This document shows, piece after piece, positions 36,561 through 47,173 of a stretch of 64,000 bases of DNA; within the stretch, counting starts at the first letter, position 1, and every line of letters starts with the position of its first letter. The stretch is from Pseudomonas sp. MN1F (lineage in GTDB: Bacteria > Pseudomonadota > Gammaproteobacteria > Pseudomonadales > Pseudomonadaceae): positions 248,001-312,000 of the forward strand of contig NZ_VZII01000007.1 of assembly GCF_009391885.1 (NCBI RefSeq), given 5' to 3'. Below the pieces are notes generated by a model. The model saw only the letters and a program-made list of their open reading frames with translations, had not been told where the DNA came from and made no database searches. The translations under genes were made by a program, and so were the position numbers.

Positions 36561-36766
36561 GGCACGTTCATAAGGAAAACCCTTACAGGACCGAGATTTA
36601 GCGCAACATTTGAAGGAGAAAGGACTGCCAGGAGGGAAAAAACACGAGAAAAATCAAACCGACTCAAACGAATGCCGTTCGAAGTTAAAGTGAATTATTA
36701 AGAGTAAGATCTTTTTGGTATTACCAAGAGGGATCTGCTGTCGATTCAAGCAGGAGAGGAAAAGGT
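36561..36766. other. Gene-free stretch with TTGGT-N3-ACCAA palindrome
   Basis: No gene is visible between the dcw promoter and rnpB. The stretch is relatively AT-rich. A perfect 13-base palindrome TTGGTATTACCAA (36715-36727) matches the TGGTnnnACCA form bound by GntR/FadR-type regulators such as PdhR and LldR. No convincing rnpB terminator was found here. Confidence 0.45.
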
Positions 36767-37124
36767 GGAGAGTCGATCTGTAAGCCGGGTTTTGTCGAGG
36801 ACAGTCATTCCTCTACGACGGCCATCACTGGACGCCTCTAGCAACCTACCCGGTTCCGACGCGGGCCACGCCTGATGGAACCCTATTTGGTCTTGCTCCG
36901 AGTGGGGTTTACCTAGCCACGAACTGTTGCCAGCCGTGCGGTGCGCTCTTACCGCACCTTTTCACCCTTACCGGCACCGAAGTGCTTAGGCGGTTATTTT
37001 CTGTGGCACTTTCCGTAGGCTCGCGCCTCCCAGGCGTTACCTGGCACTCTGCCCTATGGAGCCCGGACTTTCCTCCCCCATCTTTTACGGAACAAAAGAC
37101 GGCAGCGACTGTCCGATCGACTCT
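36767..37124 (-). ncRNA. rnpB: RNase P RNA (class A)
   Basis: This is the catalytic RNA that trims tRNA 5' leaders. Read on the minus strand it starts AGAGTCGATCGGACAGTCGC and contains the conserved GAGGAAAGTCCGGGCTCC (P4/CR I region). The P8-P9 and CR IV segments follow, and it ends with the complementary sequence ACAGATCGACTCTCC, which pairs with the 5' end. The size of about 358 nt is typical of bacterial type A. End points are good to a few bases. Confidence 0.95.
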
Positions 37125-37191
37125 CCGCCGACAAGGTTAACGGCACGCGCGCGCAAGAACAAGTGATACCGTGAACTATGTCTAATTGCCA

Positions 37192-38067
37192 CTACTGCGC
37201 TTTCTGCTTTTCCAGGGCCACCTGATACAGCAGGTTCTTGCGCACACCGGTGATTTCCGCCGCCAATGCTGCGGCCCTTTTCAGCGGCAACTCGGCCAGC
37301 AACAGGTCCAGCACACGCTGCGCCTCTGCGCTGATCGCATCCTCGCCCTCAGGCGCACTCCAGCCACCAACCAGCACCACGCACTCACCCCGCTGCTGAT
37401 TGCTGTCGCCGGCGACGAACGCACGCAATTCAGCCAACGGCAGGCCCTTGAGGGTCTCGAAAGTCTTGGTCAGCTCGCGCGCCAGCAGCGCCGGGCGCTC
37501 GCCGCCGAACACCAGCTCCATGTCTTCAAGGCACTCCAGGATGCGGTGCGGCGCCTCGTAGAAGATCAGCGTGCGAGGCTCTTCCTTGACCTGCTCAAGG
37601 CGCGCCCGACGACCAGCAGCCTTGGCTGGCAGGAAGCCTTCGAAGATGAAGCGGTCGGAAGGCAGGCCGGCCGCCGAAAGCGCGGCAATCAAGGCGCAGG
37701 CGCCAGGCACTGGCACCACACTGACACCTGCGGCACGGGCCTGACGCACCAGGTGGTAACCCGGGTCGGAAATTAGCGGCGTACCGGCATCGGAGACCAG
37801 CGCAACATCTTCACCCGCCAGCAACTTGGTGATGAAGCGCCCGCCCTCGTCGCGCTCGTTGTGCTCATGGCAGGCCGCCAACGGCGTATCGATGCCGAAG
37901 TGCTGCAGCAGGCGGATCGAATGCCGGGTGTCCTCGGCGGCGATCAGGGCAACACCGGCCAGCACCTTGAGCGCCCTGGCGCTCATGTCATCAAGGTTGC
38001 CGATGGGGGTCGCGACCACATAAAGCGTCCCCATGGTGGATTTCGAAGCCCCGGCCACATCAGTCAC
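37192..38067 (-). CDS. rsmI: 16S rRNA (cytidine1402-2'-O)-methyltransferase RsmI
   Basis: RsmI makes the 2'-O-methyl mark on C1402. The 291-residue protein has the tetrapyrrole-methylase-like fold with [20 protein letters not shown] (residues 12-31), AAEDTRHS, and [13 protein letters not shown]. The start is uncertain. A GTG at 38065-38067 gives the length usual in Pseudomonas and is used here. An ATG 11 codons later and further upstream starts are possible, and none has a strong ribosome site. Confidence 0.9.
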   Translation of the reverse strand: MTDVAGASKSTMGTLYVVATPIGNLDDMSARALKVLAGVALIAAEDTRHSIRLLQHFGIDTPLAACHEHNERDEGGRFITKLLAGEDVALVSDAGTPLISDPGYHLVRQARAAGVSVVPVPGACALIAALSAAGLPSDRFIFEGFLPAKAAGRRARLEQVKEEPRTLIFYEAPHRILECLEDMELVFGGERPALLARELTKTFETLKGLPLAELRAFVAGDSNQQRGECVVLVGGWSAPEGEDAISAEAQRVLDLLLAELPLKRAAALAAEITGVRKNLLYQVALEKQKAQ

Positions 38068-38255
38068 TGCACACACCCTGCCTTTCGGATCAAAGGCGAC
38101 ATTGTAGCCCGAGCGCCGGTAACAGGGCGCAAAGAACTTCATCGGCGCGCCTGCGCAAGCCACCTATAGTGAAGGTTCTGCTAACGGCAGATCGCGCCCC
38201 GGCCGCCGCTTGGGTACAATTGCCGGCCAACTTGATCGAGTAACAGGACCTTTAC

Positions 38256-40073
38256 ATGATCGCTTGCCTGCGGCTGTTCACAGCCCTCTGCCTCGCTGCC
38301 CTGCTGGCAGCCTGCGCCAGCTCGCCCTCATCCAGCCTGGGCGAACTGCCACGCACCCCGGATGCCAGCATCGAGCAACTGCTCGAGAAGGCCGCCACCA
38401 GCAAGTCCGCCGAAGACGCTGCCTTGCTGCGCCTGAGCGCTGCCGACCTGGCTTACAAGCAGAAGGACTTCCCACGCGCCGCACGCATCCTCGAGCAGGT
38501 GCCGATGGACACGCTGAAGCCGGCCCAGCAGATTTTCGCCGCCACCCTCGGCGCCGAACTGGCCATGAGCCGCAACCAGCCCAAGGCCGCCCTGACCGCG
38601 CTGTCCCACCCGAGCCTGCAACACATCGCAGAGCTGCCGGAGCAACAGCAGGTGCGCACCTACAGCGTTCACGCCGCCGCCCTCGAGGCCGACGGCCAGG
38701 CCATGGCCGCCGCCCAGCAACGCGTGCTGCTGAGCCCGCTGCTCAGCGGCCAGGCTGCCAGCGCCAACAATGACGCGATCTGGGCCCTGGTCGCTTCGCT
38801 GCCAGCCGAGCAGCTGCAACAGCCTGCCAACAACGAAATCCTCGCCGGCTGGACCAGCCTGGCGCTGGCCGTGAAAAGCGCCGGCACCCTCGAGCAGCAA
38901 CAGGCTGCCATCGAGGCCTGGCGCAAGCAGCATCCTGACCACCCGGCCGCCAAGCAGCTGCCGCTGGCCCTGACCAAGCTCAAGGAACTGGCCAGCCAGC
39001 CGCTGACCAAGATCGCCTTGCTGCTGCCTCAGGAAGGCCCGCTGGCCGGCGTTGCCCGCGCCCTGCGTGACGGCTTCATGGCCGCGCACTTCCAGGCCCA
39101 GCAGGCTGGCGGGCAAGCGCCTGCCGTGCAGGTTTACGACAGCTCGCGTATCGGCTCGCTGGACGCCTTCTATCGCCAGGCTCAGGCCGATGGCGTGCAA
39201 CTGGTGGTCGGCCCGCTGGAAAAGCCGCTGGTCAAGCAGCTCGCTGGCAACACCCAGCTGCCCATCACCACCCTCGCCCTGAACTACGCCGACGCCGGCC
39301 AGAAAGCACCACCGCAGCTGTTCCAGTACGGCCTCGCCGCCGAGGACGAAGCCCGCGAAGTGGCACGCCGTGCCCGTGCTGACGGCATGGTCCGCGCCGT
39401 AGCCCTGGTACCGAGTGGCGAGTGGGGTGACCGCGTGCTGGCCGCCTTCCGTCAGGACTGGGAAAGCAACGGCGGCACCATCATCGCCGCCGAGCGCATC
39501 GCCCAGCCGGTCGCCCTGGCCCAGCAGATCGCCAACCTGTTCCAGCTGCGCCAGAGCGAAGGCCGTGCCCAGAGCCTGCAGAGCACCGTGGGCGGCAACA
39601 TCGCGGCACAACCGTCGCGCCGTCAGGACATTGATTTCATCTTCCTCGCCTCGACCCCACAGCAGGCGCAGCAGATCAAACCGACCCTGAACTTCCAGTA
39701 CGCCGGTGACGTACCGGTCTACGCCACCTCGAACCTGTACAGCGCCAGCGGTGACGTCAACCAGTACAACGACATGAACGGCATTCGCTTCTGCGAAACC
39801 CCATGGTTGCTCGACACCAGCAACAGCCTGCGCCAGCAGGTGGTGCAGCAGTGGCCACAGGCCGCAGGTAGCCTCGGCCGCCTCTACGCCATGGGTGTCG
39901 ACGCCTACAGCCTGGCGCCACGCCTGGGCCAGCTCAAGGCCCTGCCAGACAACCGTGTGCAAGGCCTGTCCGGCAGCCTGAGCATCAACGCCAGCCAGCG
40001 CATCGAGCGCCAGCTGCCGTGGGCCGAGTTCTCTGGTGGCCAGGTCAAGCGCCTGCCAGACACTTCGCACTGA
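38256..40073 (+). CDS. lpoA: Penicillin-binding protein activator LpoA
   Basis: This outer-membrane lipoprotein activates PBP1a-type synthases from outside the peptidoglycan. The 605-residue protein has a lipobox LLAAC (Cys20), an N-terminal TPR-like helical domain (to about residue 240), and a periplasmic-binding-protein-like C-terminal domain starting about IALLLPQEGPLAGVARALRD. A TACAAT -10-like box lies at 38215-38220. It begins the run lpoA-yraN-gmhA-dolP, divergent from rsmI as in other gammaproteobacteria. Confidence 0.94.
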   Translation: MIACLRLFTALCLAALLAACASSPSSSLGELPRTPDASIEQLLEKAATSKSAEDAALLRLSAADLAYKQKDFPRAARILEQVPMDTLKPAQQIFAATLGAELAMSRNQPKAALTALSHPSLQHIAELPEQQQVRTYSVHAAALEADGQAMAAAQQRVLLSPLLSGQAASANNDAIWALVASLPAEQLQQPANNEILAGWTSLALAVKSAGTLEQQQAAIEAWRKQHPDHPAAKQLPLALTKLKELASQPLTKIALLLPQEGPLAGVARALRDGFMAAHFQAQQAGGQAPAVQVYDSSRIGSLDAFYRQAQADGVQLVVGPLEKPLVKQLAGNTQLPITTLALNYADAGQKAPPQLFQYGLAAEDEAREVARRARADGMVRAVALVPSGEWGDRVLAAFRQDWESNGGTIIAAERIAQPVALAQQIANLFQLRQSEGRAQSLQSTVGGNIAAQPSRRQDIDFIFLASTPQQAQQIKPTLNFQYAGDVPVYATSNLYSASGDVNQYNDMNGIRFCETPWLLDTSNSLRQQVVQQWPQAAGSLGRLYAMGVDAYSLAPRLGQLKALPDNRVQGLSGSLSINASQRIERQLPWAEFSGGQVKRLPDTSH

Positions 40074-40444
40074 TGCCCGAAGCATCGCCGAGCAGCGCCG
40101 GCCAGGCGGCAGAAACCCAAGCCCTTGAGTACCTTCAAGGGCAAGGCCTGCAACTGCTGACGCGCAATTGGCGATGCAAAGGCGGCGAGCTTGATCTGGT
40201 CATGCTCGACGCCGATACAGTAGTATTCGTCGAAGTCCGCTACCGGCTGCACGCGGACTTCGGTGGCGCCCTCGGCAGCATTGACGGGCGCAAGCAGAAA
40301 CGGCTGGTGCTTGCCGCCACACTGTTCCTGCAGAAGGAGTCTCGCTGGGCCAATTACCCCTGCCGCTTCGACGTTGTCGCCCTGCAGGGCAGCCACCATG
40401 CAGGCCGGCCACTTCAATGGCTGAAAAACGCCTTCGAATGCTGA
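40073..40444 (+). CDS. yraN: YraN family (UPF0102) nuclease-like protein
   Basis: The 123-residue protein belongs to a restriction-endonuclease-like superfamily of unknown role. It shows the typical motif GGELDLVMLDADTVVFVEV (about residues 40-58), containing the E-x(n)-D-x(n)-E-x-K/R-like catalytic pattern, followed by KQKRLVLAA. The start ATG shares one base with the lpoA stop (TGATG), indicating coupling. An upstream in-frame start inside lpoA was rejected. Confidence 0.92.
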   Translation: MPEASPSSAGQAAETQALEYLQGQGLQLLTRNWRCKGGELDLVMLDADTVVFVEVRYRLHADFGGALGSIDGRKQKRLVLAATLFLQKESRWANYPCRFDVVALQGSHHAGRPLQWLKNAFEC

Positions 40445-40521
40445 ACCCACTCCGTTTTTTTTGCTCTATGTTTCGCGGGCTGGTCCTTGTTGCGCGTAGC
40501 AAAGGCCACCGCCCTACTTAA

Positions 40522-41699
<1,178 letters not shown>

Positions 41700-41778
41700 T
41701 TCAGTTGCCGCCATGACCAGCAACTGGCTGGCATCGGCGGCAGCTTGCCCCAGCTGTTCAATTTCCAGGAAATACCGC

Positions 41779-41997
41779 ATGAAAAAGCTTCTGCTGCCCG
41801 CCCTGCTGTTCGGCACCTTCGCCACCCTGGCCGGCTGCTCCACCCCAAGCCTGATCACCCTCAACGACGGCCGCGAAATCCAGGCTGTCGACGCCCCGCA
41901 CTTCGACAAGGACTCGGGCTTCTACGAGTTCCAGCAGCTCGACGGCAAGCGTACCCGCATCAACCGGGACCAGGTCCGCACCATCAGCGACCTGTAA
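41779..41997 (+). CDS. Small YgdI/YgdR-like lipoprotein
   Basis: The 72-residue protein has a signal peptide with lipobox TLAGC (Cys20), followed by an SH3-like YgdI/YgdR domain (SLITLNDGREIQAVDAP and KRTRINRDQVRTI). AGGA lies 9 bases before the ATG. An in-frame upstream extension is not signal-like and was dropped. It ends the plus-strand run before a terminator shared with sspB. The role is unknown. Confidence 0.88.
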   Translation: MKKLLLPALLFGTFATLAGCSTPSLITLNDGREIQAVDAPHFDKDSGFYEFQQLDGKRTRINRDQVRTISDL

Positions 41998-42015
41998 GCG
42001 CAGCTTCGCGGCAAA

Positions 42016-42048
42016 GAAAAAGGCGACCCTTACGGATCGCCTTTTTTT
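42016..42048. terminator. Bidirectional terminator between lipoprotein gene and sspB
   Basis: A stem of AAAAAGGCGAcCC / GGaTCGCCTTTTT with one mismatch and a short loop has A-runs on the left and T-runs on the right. It can serve both converging transcripts. Confidence 0.8.
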
Positions 42049-42049
42049 G

Positions 42050-42481
42050 TTACTTGACCACCTTCAGGCTAGGTCGCCCGCTTGGGCGTGGTGGCTGGCC
42101 ACCGCCTTGCGGCGGGCCATCGTCATCCGGCTCGACGCCTTCGTCTTCCAGCTCATCGCCATCCATCAGCGGTGGCTCCAACTCGAAGACCATGCCCTGG
42201 CCGTTCTCCCGGGCATAGATACCCAGGATGGCACCTGCTGGCACGAACAACGAATGGGCAACGCCACTGAAGCGCCCCTCGAAGCTCACCGCGTCGTTAT
42301 CCATGTGCAGGTTGCGCACGGCACTCGGCGAAATGTTCAGGACGATCTGGCCATCACTGGCAAAACCTTGTGGCACCTGGACTGCCGGGAATTCGGCATT
42401 GACCAGCATATGGGGGGTGCAATCGTTGTCGACGATCCACTCATACAGCGCTCGAACCAGGTAGGGGCGACTGGAGTTCAT
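42050..42481 (-). CDS. sspB: ClpXP specificity-enhancing factor SspB
   Basis: SspB delivers ssrA-tagged proteins to ClpXP. The 143-residue protein has the substrate-binding domain (MNSSRPYLVRALYEWIVDN, then FEGRFSGVAHSLFVPAGAIL), an acidic linker and the C-terminal ClpX-binding tail PSGRPSLKVVK. The start at 42479-42481 follows sspA by 10 bases; an upstream ATG extension was rejected. Confidence 0.95.
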   Translation of the reverse strand: MNSSRPYLVRALYEWIVDNDCTPHMLVNAEFPAVQVPQGFASDGQIVLNISPSAVRNLHMDNDAVSFEGRFSGVAHSLFVPAGAILGIYARENGQGMVFELEPPLMDGDELEDEGVEPDDDGPPQGGGQPPRPSGRPSLKVVK

Positions 42482-42491
42482 CAACGGCTCC

Positions 42492-43211
<720 letters not shown>

Positions 43212-43232
43212 CTACCAGAAATTACTGCGTGA

Positions 43233-44012
43233 TCAGTGCACGTCCTTCCAGTATTCGCGCTTGAGCAAGTAGGCAAATACGAAGAAGAAAGCCAGGTACA
43301 GCAACACGTAGGTACCGATGCGCTGGCTTTCCAGTTTGACCGGGTTGGCCGAATAGGCCAGGAAGGTCACCAGGTTCTTGACCTTCTCGTCGAACTGCTC
43401 GGCGTTCAGGGTACCGGAATTCGGCGTAATGGTCAGCTGGTCACAGGCTTCATGGGTGAGCGGGCTACCCGTCAATGGGTCGAATTGCTTCTTGCCATCG
43501 ACCACCATCTGCACCTGTTTGCAGCCAACCACCTGATTGCCCTGCAGGCCGACCAGCACGTTAGGCATGCCGACGTTCGGGAACACCTTGTTGTTGACCC
43601 CGTACGGGCGCGACGGGTCCTCATAGAAGCTGCGCAGGTAGGTGTACAGCCAGTCGGTACCCCGTACCCGTGCGACCAGGGTCAGGTCGGGCGGCGCGGC
43701 GCCGAACCAGGTCTTGGCGTCACTGGGCTGCATGCCGATCTGCATGTGGTCACCGATCTTGGCACCGGTGAACACCAGCTTCTCGAGCATCAACTCATGA
43801 GGGATACCGAGGTCATCGGCAACCCGCTCGTAACGCTGGAACTTGGCGCTGTGGCAACCCATGCAATAGTTGGCGAAGGTGCGCGCACCGTCCTGCATGG
43901 CCGCCTTGTCGGTCAGGTCGATATCGACCTTGTCCAGCTCCAGGCCATGTTCGGCAGCGAAGGCAAAGGCAGGCATCACTGCCAGCAAAAATACTGCAAT
44001 CAACTTTTTCAT
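43233..44012 (-). CDS. petC: Ubiquinol--cytochrome c reductase, cytochrome c1
   Basis: This is the haem c subunit of the bc1 complex, anchored in the inner membrane and facing the periplasm. The 259-residue precursor has a signal peptide (MKKLIAVFLLAVMPAFAFA), the haem site CMGCH (residues 50-54), and a C-terminal anchor (YVLLYLAFFFVFAYLL). The start shares one base with the petB stop. Longer in-frame starts were rejected because they precede the signal peptide. Confidence 0.97.
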   Translation of the reverse strand: MKKLIAVFLLAVMPAFAFAAEHGLELDKVDIDLTDKAAMQDGARTFANYCMGCHSAKFQRYERVADDLGIPHELMLEKLVFTGAKIGDHMQIGMQPSDAKTWFGAAPPDLTLVARVRGTDWLYTYLRSFYEDPSRPYGVNNKVFPNVGMPNVLVGLQGNQVVGCKQVQMVVDGKKQFDPLTGSPLTHEACDQLTITPNSGTLNAEQFDEKVKNLVTFLAYSANPVKLESQRIGTYVLLYLAFFFVFAYLLKREYWKDVH

Positions 44013-45226
44013 CAGCCAGTCACCCTTTCCGGAACCGGTTTGGTCTTCTCGAGCCTTGTGTAGAACGGCATCAGCAGGAAGTAGGCGAAGTACAGCACCG
44101 TGCACACCTGCGACAGCAAGGTACGCCCAGGCGTAGGCGCCAGTACGCCGAGGATGCCGAGGATGACGAAGGCAATGCAGAACACCAGCAGGAAGACCTT
44201 GCTGATCCAGCCCTTGTAGCGCATGGAGCGCACCGGGCTGCGGTCGAGCCAGGGCAGCACGAACAACACGGCAATGGCGGCGCCCATGGCGATTACGCCC
44301 ATGAGCTTGTCAGGCACCGCTCGCAGGATCGCGTAGAACGGCGTGAAGTACCACACCGGGGCGATATGCTCGGGCGTCTTGAATGCGTTCGCCTGCTCGA
44401 AATTAGGTTTTTCCAGGAAGTAACCGCCCATCTCCGGGAAGAAGAACACCACGGCACAGAACACGAAGAGGAACACCACCACACCCACGATGTCCTTGAC
44501 GGTGTAGTACGGGTGGAACGGAATACCGTCGAGCGGAATGCCGTTTTCGTCCTTTTTCTTCTTGATGTCCACACCATCGGGGTTGTTCGAACCCACTTCG
44601 TGCAGGGCCAGGATGTGCAGCACCACCAGGCCGAGAATCACGATTGGCAGGGCCACCACATGCAGGGCGAAGAAGCGGTTCAGGGTAATGCCCGAGATCA
44701 GGTAGTCACCACGGATCCATTGGGTCAGATCGCCACCGATCACCGGAATGGCACCGAACAGCGAGATGATCACCTGGGCACCCCAGTAAGACATCTGCCC
44801 CCACGGCAGCAGGTAGCCCATGAAAGCTTCAGCCATCAGCGCCAGGTAGATCAGCATGCCGAACAGCCACACCAGCTCGCGGGGCTTCTGGTAGGAGCCG
44901 TAGAGCAGGCCGCGGAACATGTGCAGGTAGACCACGATGAAGAACGCCGAAGCGCCGGTGGAGTGCAGGTAGCGCAGGATCCAGCCGTACTCGACGTCAC
45001 GCATGATGTACTCGACCGAGGCGAAGGCCTCTTCCGCCGAGGGCGTGAAACTCATGGTCAGCCACACGCCAGTGACGATCTGGTTGACCAGCACCAGCAG
45101 CGCCAGCGAGCCAAAGAAATACAGGAAATTGAAGTTCTTGGGCGCGTAATACTTGCTCAGGTGGTCTTCCCACATCTTGGTGGCGGGGAAGCGAGCGTCA
45201 ATCCAGTCCATGAACTTGCTCATCAT
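44012..45226 (-). CDS. petB: Ubiquinol--cytochrome c reductase, cytochrome b
   Basis: This is the di-haem quinone-oxidising subunit of complex III. The 404-residue polytopic protein carries the cytochrome b hallmarks GYLLPWGQMSYWGAQVI and the haem-ligand helices (LHSTGASAFFIVVYLHMFR, FFALHVVALP). The PEWY-like quinone loop reads PVWYF. The ATG at 45224-45226 overlaps the petA stop by four bases, with AGGAG upstream; a second ATG follows directly. Confidence 0.97.
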   Translation of the reverse strand: MMSKFMDWIDARFPATKMWEDHLSKYYAPKNFNFLYFFGSLALLVLVNQIVTGVWLTMSFTPSAEEAFASVEYIMRDVEYGWILRYLHSTGASAFFIVVYLHMFRGLLYGSYQKPRELVWLFGMLIYLALMAEAFMGYLLPWGQMSYWGAQVIISLFGAIPVIGGDLTQWIRGDYLISGITLNRFFALHVVALPIVILGLVVLHILALHEVGSNNPDGVDIKKKKDENGIPLDGIPFHPYYTVKDIVGVVVFLFVFCAVVFFFPEMGGYFLEKPNFEQANAFKTPEHIAPVWYFTPFYAILRAVPDKLMGVIAMGAAIAVLFVLPWLDRSPVRSMRYKGWISKVFLLVFCIAFVILGILGVLAPTPGRTLLSQVCTVLYFAYFLLMPFYTRLEKTKPVPERVTG

Positions 45227-45816
45227 GCTTTCTCCTGGTCGACGCCGATGACGACAATGTCGTCCGACTCATAAGAATGCGGCGGTACTGGCAGGTTGAG
45301 TGGCGCCGGCTGCGACTTGTAGACACGGCCAGCCAGATCGTAGTGGGAGCCGTGGCAAGGGCAGAAATAGCCACCGACCCACTTCGGCCCGAGGTCTGCG
45401 GGCGCGACTTCCGGGCGGAAGGTCGGCGAGCAACCCAGGTGCGTACAGAGACCCACGAGAATGAGGATTTCCGGCTTGATCGAGCGAACCTCGGGGTCGA
45501 CATAGGTCGGCTGCACCGAGCTCTTCGACTGAGGGTCGGAGAGGTCACCCTCGATCTTCTTCAGGTTGCCAAGGATCTCCTGCGTTCGCCGCACGATGAA
45601 CACCGGCTGGCCACGCCACTCGGCAACCATCTGCTGCCCTGGCTCGACCTTGGCAATATTGACCTTCACCGGTGCACCGGCCGCCTTCGCCTTGGCACTG
45701 GGGAACCATGACCCCACGAACGGTACCGCAGCCCCCACTGCCCCCGCTGCCCCGACCACGGATGTCGCGGCTACGAGGAAGCGGCGCCGGCCTGCGTTGA
45801 CGCCGTCATTGCTCAT
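45223..45816 (-). CDS. petA: Ubiquinol--cytochrome c reductase, Rieske iron-sulfur subunit
   Basis: This 2Fe-2S subunit carries electrons from ubiquinol to cytochrome c1. The 197-residue protein has an N-terminal twin-arginine-type anchor (GRRRFLVAATSVVGAAGAVG) and the cluster ligands CTHLGC (Cys124, His126, with Cys129) and CPCHGSH (Cys152, Cys154, His155). It is the first gene of petABC. Confidence 0.97.
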   Translation of the reverse strand: MSNDGVNAGRRRFLVAATSVVGAAGAVGAAVPFVGSWFPSAKAKAAGAPVKVNIAKVEPGQQMVAEWRGQPVFIVRRTQEILGNLKKIEGDLSDPQSKSSVQPTYVDPEVRSIKPEILILVGLCTHLGCSPTFRPEVAPADLGPKWVGGYFCPCHGSHYDLAGRVYKSQPAPLNLPVPPHSYESDDIVVIGVDQEKA

Positions 45817-45899
45817 TCAGTCCTCTCCCATCAGCTTGCTTGGCCAGTTGGACCTGACCTGTACTTAGGTTGTGTCTGTGGCGCTAAAAATTGGCCGCC

Positions 45900-45929
45900 A
45901 TGGTAAGAAACAAATCCACACAGTGACAA
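45900..45929 (-). promoter_or_regulatory. Candidate sigma-70 promoter of petABC
   Basis: On the minus strand TTGTCA (45924-45929), an 18-base spacer and TACCAT (45900-45905) lie about 85 bases before petA. Confidence 0.4.
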
Positions 45930-46026
45930 GGTGATTACCCCCACAAGGAGCTATAACCCGCGCTTTGCTTGATCTGCGTCTATGCGACAAGTGGTCACCG
46001 ACATGCTGACAGGGTAGTTCAAGCAC

Positions 46027-46062
46027 AAAAAAAAGCCCGGTTCCAAGGAACCGGGCTTTTTT
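46027..46062 (-). terminator. Terminator of rplM-rpsI
   Basis: A 16-bp stem AAAAAAGCCCGGTTCC / GGAACCGGGCTTTTTT with a 2-base gap in the loop gives A- and T-runs on both sides. It lies just past the rpsI stop. Confidence 0.88.
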
Positions 46063-46079
46063 CGACTGCCGAAGCGGTA

Positions 46080-46472
46080 TTAACGCTTGGAGTACTGAGG
46101 ACGCTTACGCGCTTTACGCAGACCCACTTTCTTACGCTCGACTTCACGAGCGTCGCGGGTGACGTAGCCAGCACGACGCAGAGCGCCACGCAGGGTTTCG
46201 TCGTATTCCATCAGGGCGCGGGTGATACCGTGACGGATCGCACCGGCCTGACCGCTGACACCACCACCGGAAACGGTGACGTAGATGTCGAATTTCTCAA
46301 CGGTTTCGGTCAGCTCGAGCGGCTGGCGAACAACCATGCGAGCGGTTTCGCGACCGAAGAACACGTCCAGAGAACGGTTGTTGATGGAAATGTTACCAGT
46401 ACCCGGACGCAGGAAAACGCGAGCGGTTGCGGTCTTGCGACGGCCAGTGCCGTAATTTTGAGTCGCCGACAT
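46080..46472 (-). CDS. rpsI: 30S ribosomal protein S9
   Basis: S9 sits in the head of the small subunit, its C-terminal tail reaching the P-site tRNA. The 130-residue protein begins [20 protein letters not shown] and ends with the universally conserved RKRPQYSKR. It follows rplM by 14 bases, the usual L13-S9 operon. Confidence 0.99.
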   Translation of the reverse strand: MSATQNYGTGRRKTATARVFLRPGTGNISINNRSLDVFFGRETARMVVRQPLELTETVEKFDIYVTVSGGGVSGQAGAIRHGITRALMEYDETLRGALRRAGYVTRDAREVERKKVGLRKARKRPQYSKR

Positions 46473-46486
46473 AATGAACTTTCCCG

Positions 46487-46915
46487 TTAGATCTTCAGTT
46501 CTTGAGGCTGCTGAGCAGTGTGTGGGTGAGCAGCACCCGCGTACACTTTCAGCTTACGGTACATGTCGCGACCCAGCGGGTTCTTAGGCAGCATGCCCTT
46601 GACCGCGGTTTCGATAACACGCTCAGGGGCCTTGGCGATCAACTTCTCGAAGTTGATTTCCTTGATACCGCCTGGGAAACCGGAGTGGGAGTAGTACATT
46701 TTGTCGGAAGACTTGGCACCAGTCACACGAACCTGTTCAGCGTTGATGACGACGATGTAGTCGCCGGTGTCAACGTGAGGGGTGTATTCTGGTTTGTGTT
46801 TGCCACGCAGACGGCTAGCGATTTCGGTAGCCAGACGACCCAGGGTCTGGCCAGCGGCGTCGACTACGAACCACTCGCGCTTTACTGTTTCCGGTTTAGC
46901 AGTAAAAGTTTTCAT
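46487..46915 (-). CDS. rplM: 50S ribosomal protein L13
   Basis: L13 is an early-assembly large-subunit protein. The 142-residue product starts [20 protein letters not shown], with [21 protein letters not shown] and [19 protein letters not shown] as conserved segments. It is first in the rplM-rpsI operon. Confidence 0.99.
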   Translation of the reverse strand: MKTFTAKPETVKREWFVVDAAGQTLGRLATEIASRLRGKHKPEYTPHVDTGDYIVVINAEQVRVTGAKSSDKMYYSHSGFPGGIKEINFEKLIAKAPERVIETAVKGMLPKNPLGRDMYRKLKVYAGAAHPHTAQQPQELKI

Positions 46916-46958
46916 TCTCTAAAGCCTCAGAGGCCGCCCAGCGAAAAATAGACGGCGA

Positions 46959-46987
46959 ATCTTACTGGATAGTGCACAACTTGCCAA
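46959..46987 (-). promoter_or_regulatory. Candidate sigma-70 promoter of rplM-rpsI
   Basis: On the minus strand TTGGCA (46982-46987), a 17-base spacer and TAAGAT (46959-46964) lie about 45 bases before rplM. Spacing and boxes are close to consensus. Confidence 0.55.
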
Positions 46988-47173
46988 GGGCAAGCGCGCA
47001 GCCGAACGCTGACGCTTTTGGGGGCTCGGGTCGGGCACGCCAATGTTCGACGGGGTTCTTCCTGCGAGGTGGTGCATCACTTCCGCCACACGGAGAGGGG
47101 CAGAATTATCCAGATTGCGCGAAAAATTTCAACCTGCTTTGATGGGCTTCTTTTGCCAAGGAGTGTTTTCCCG

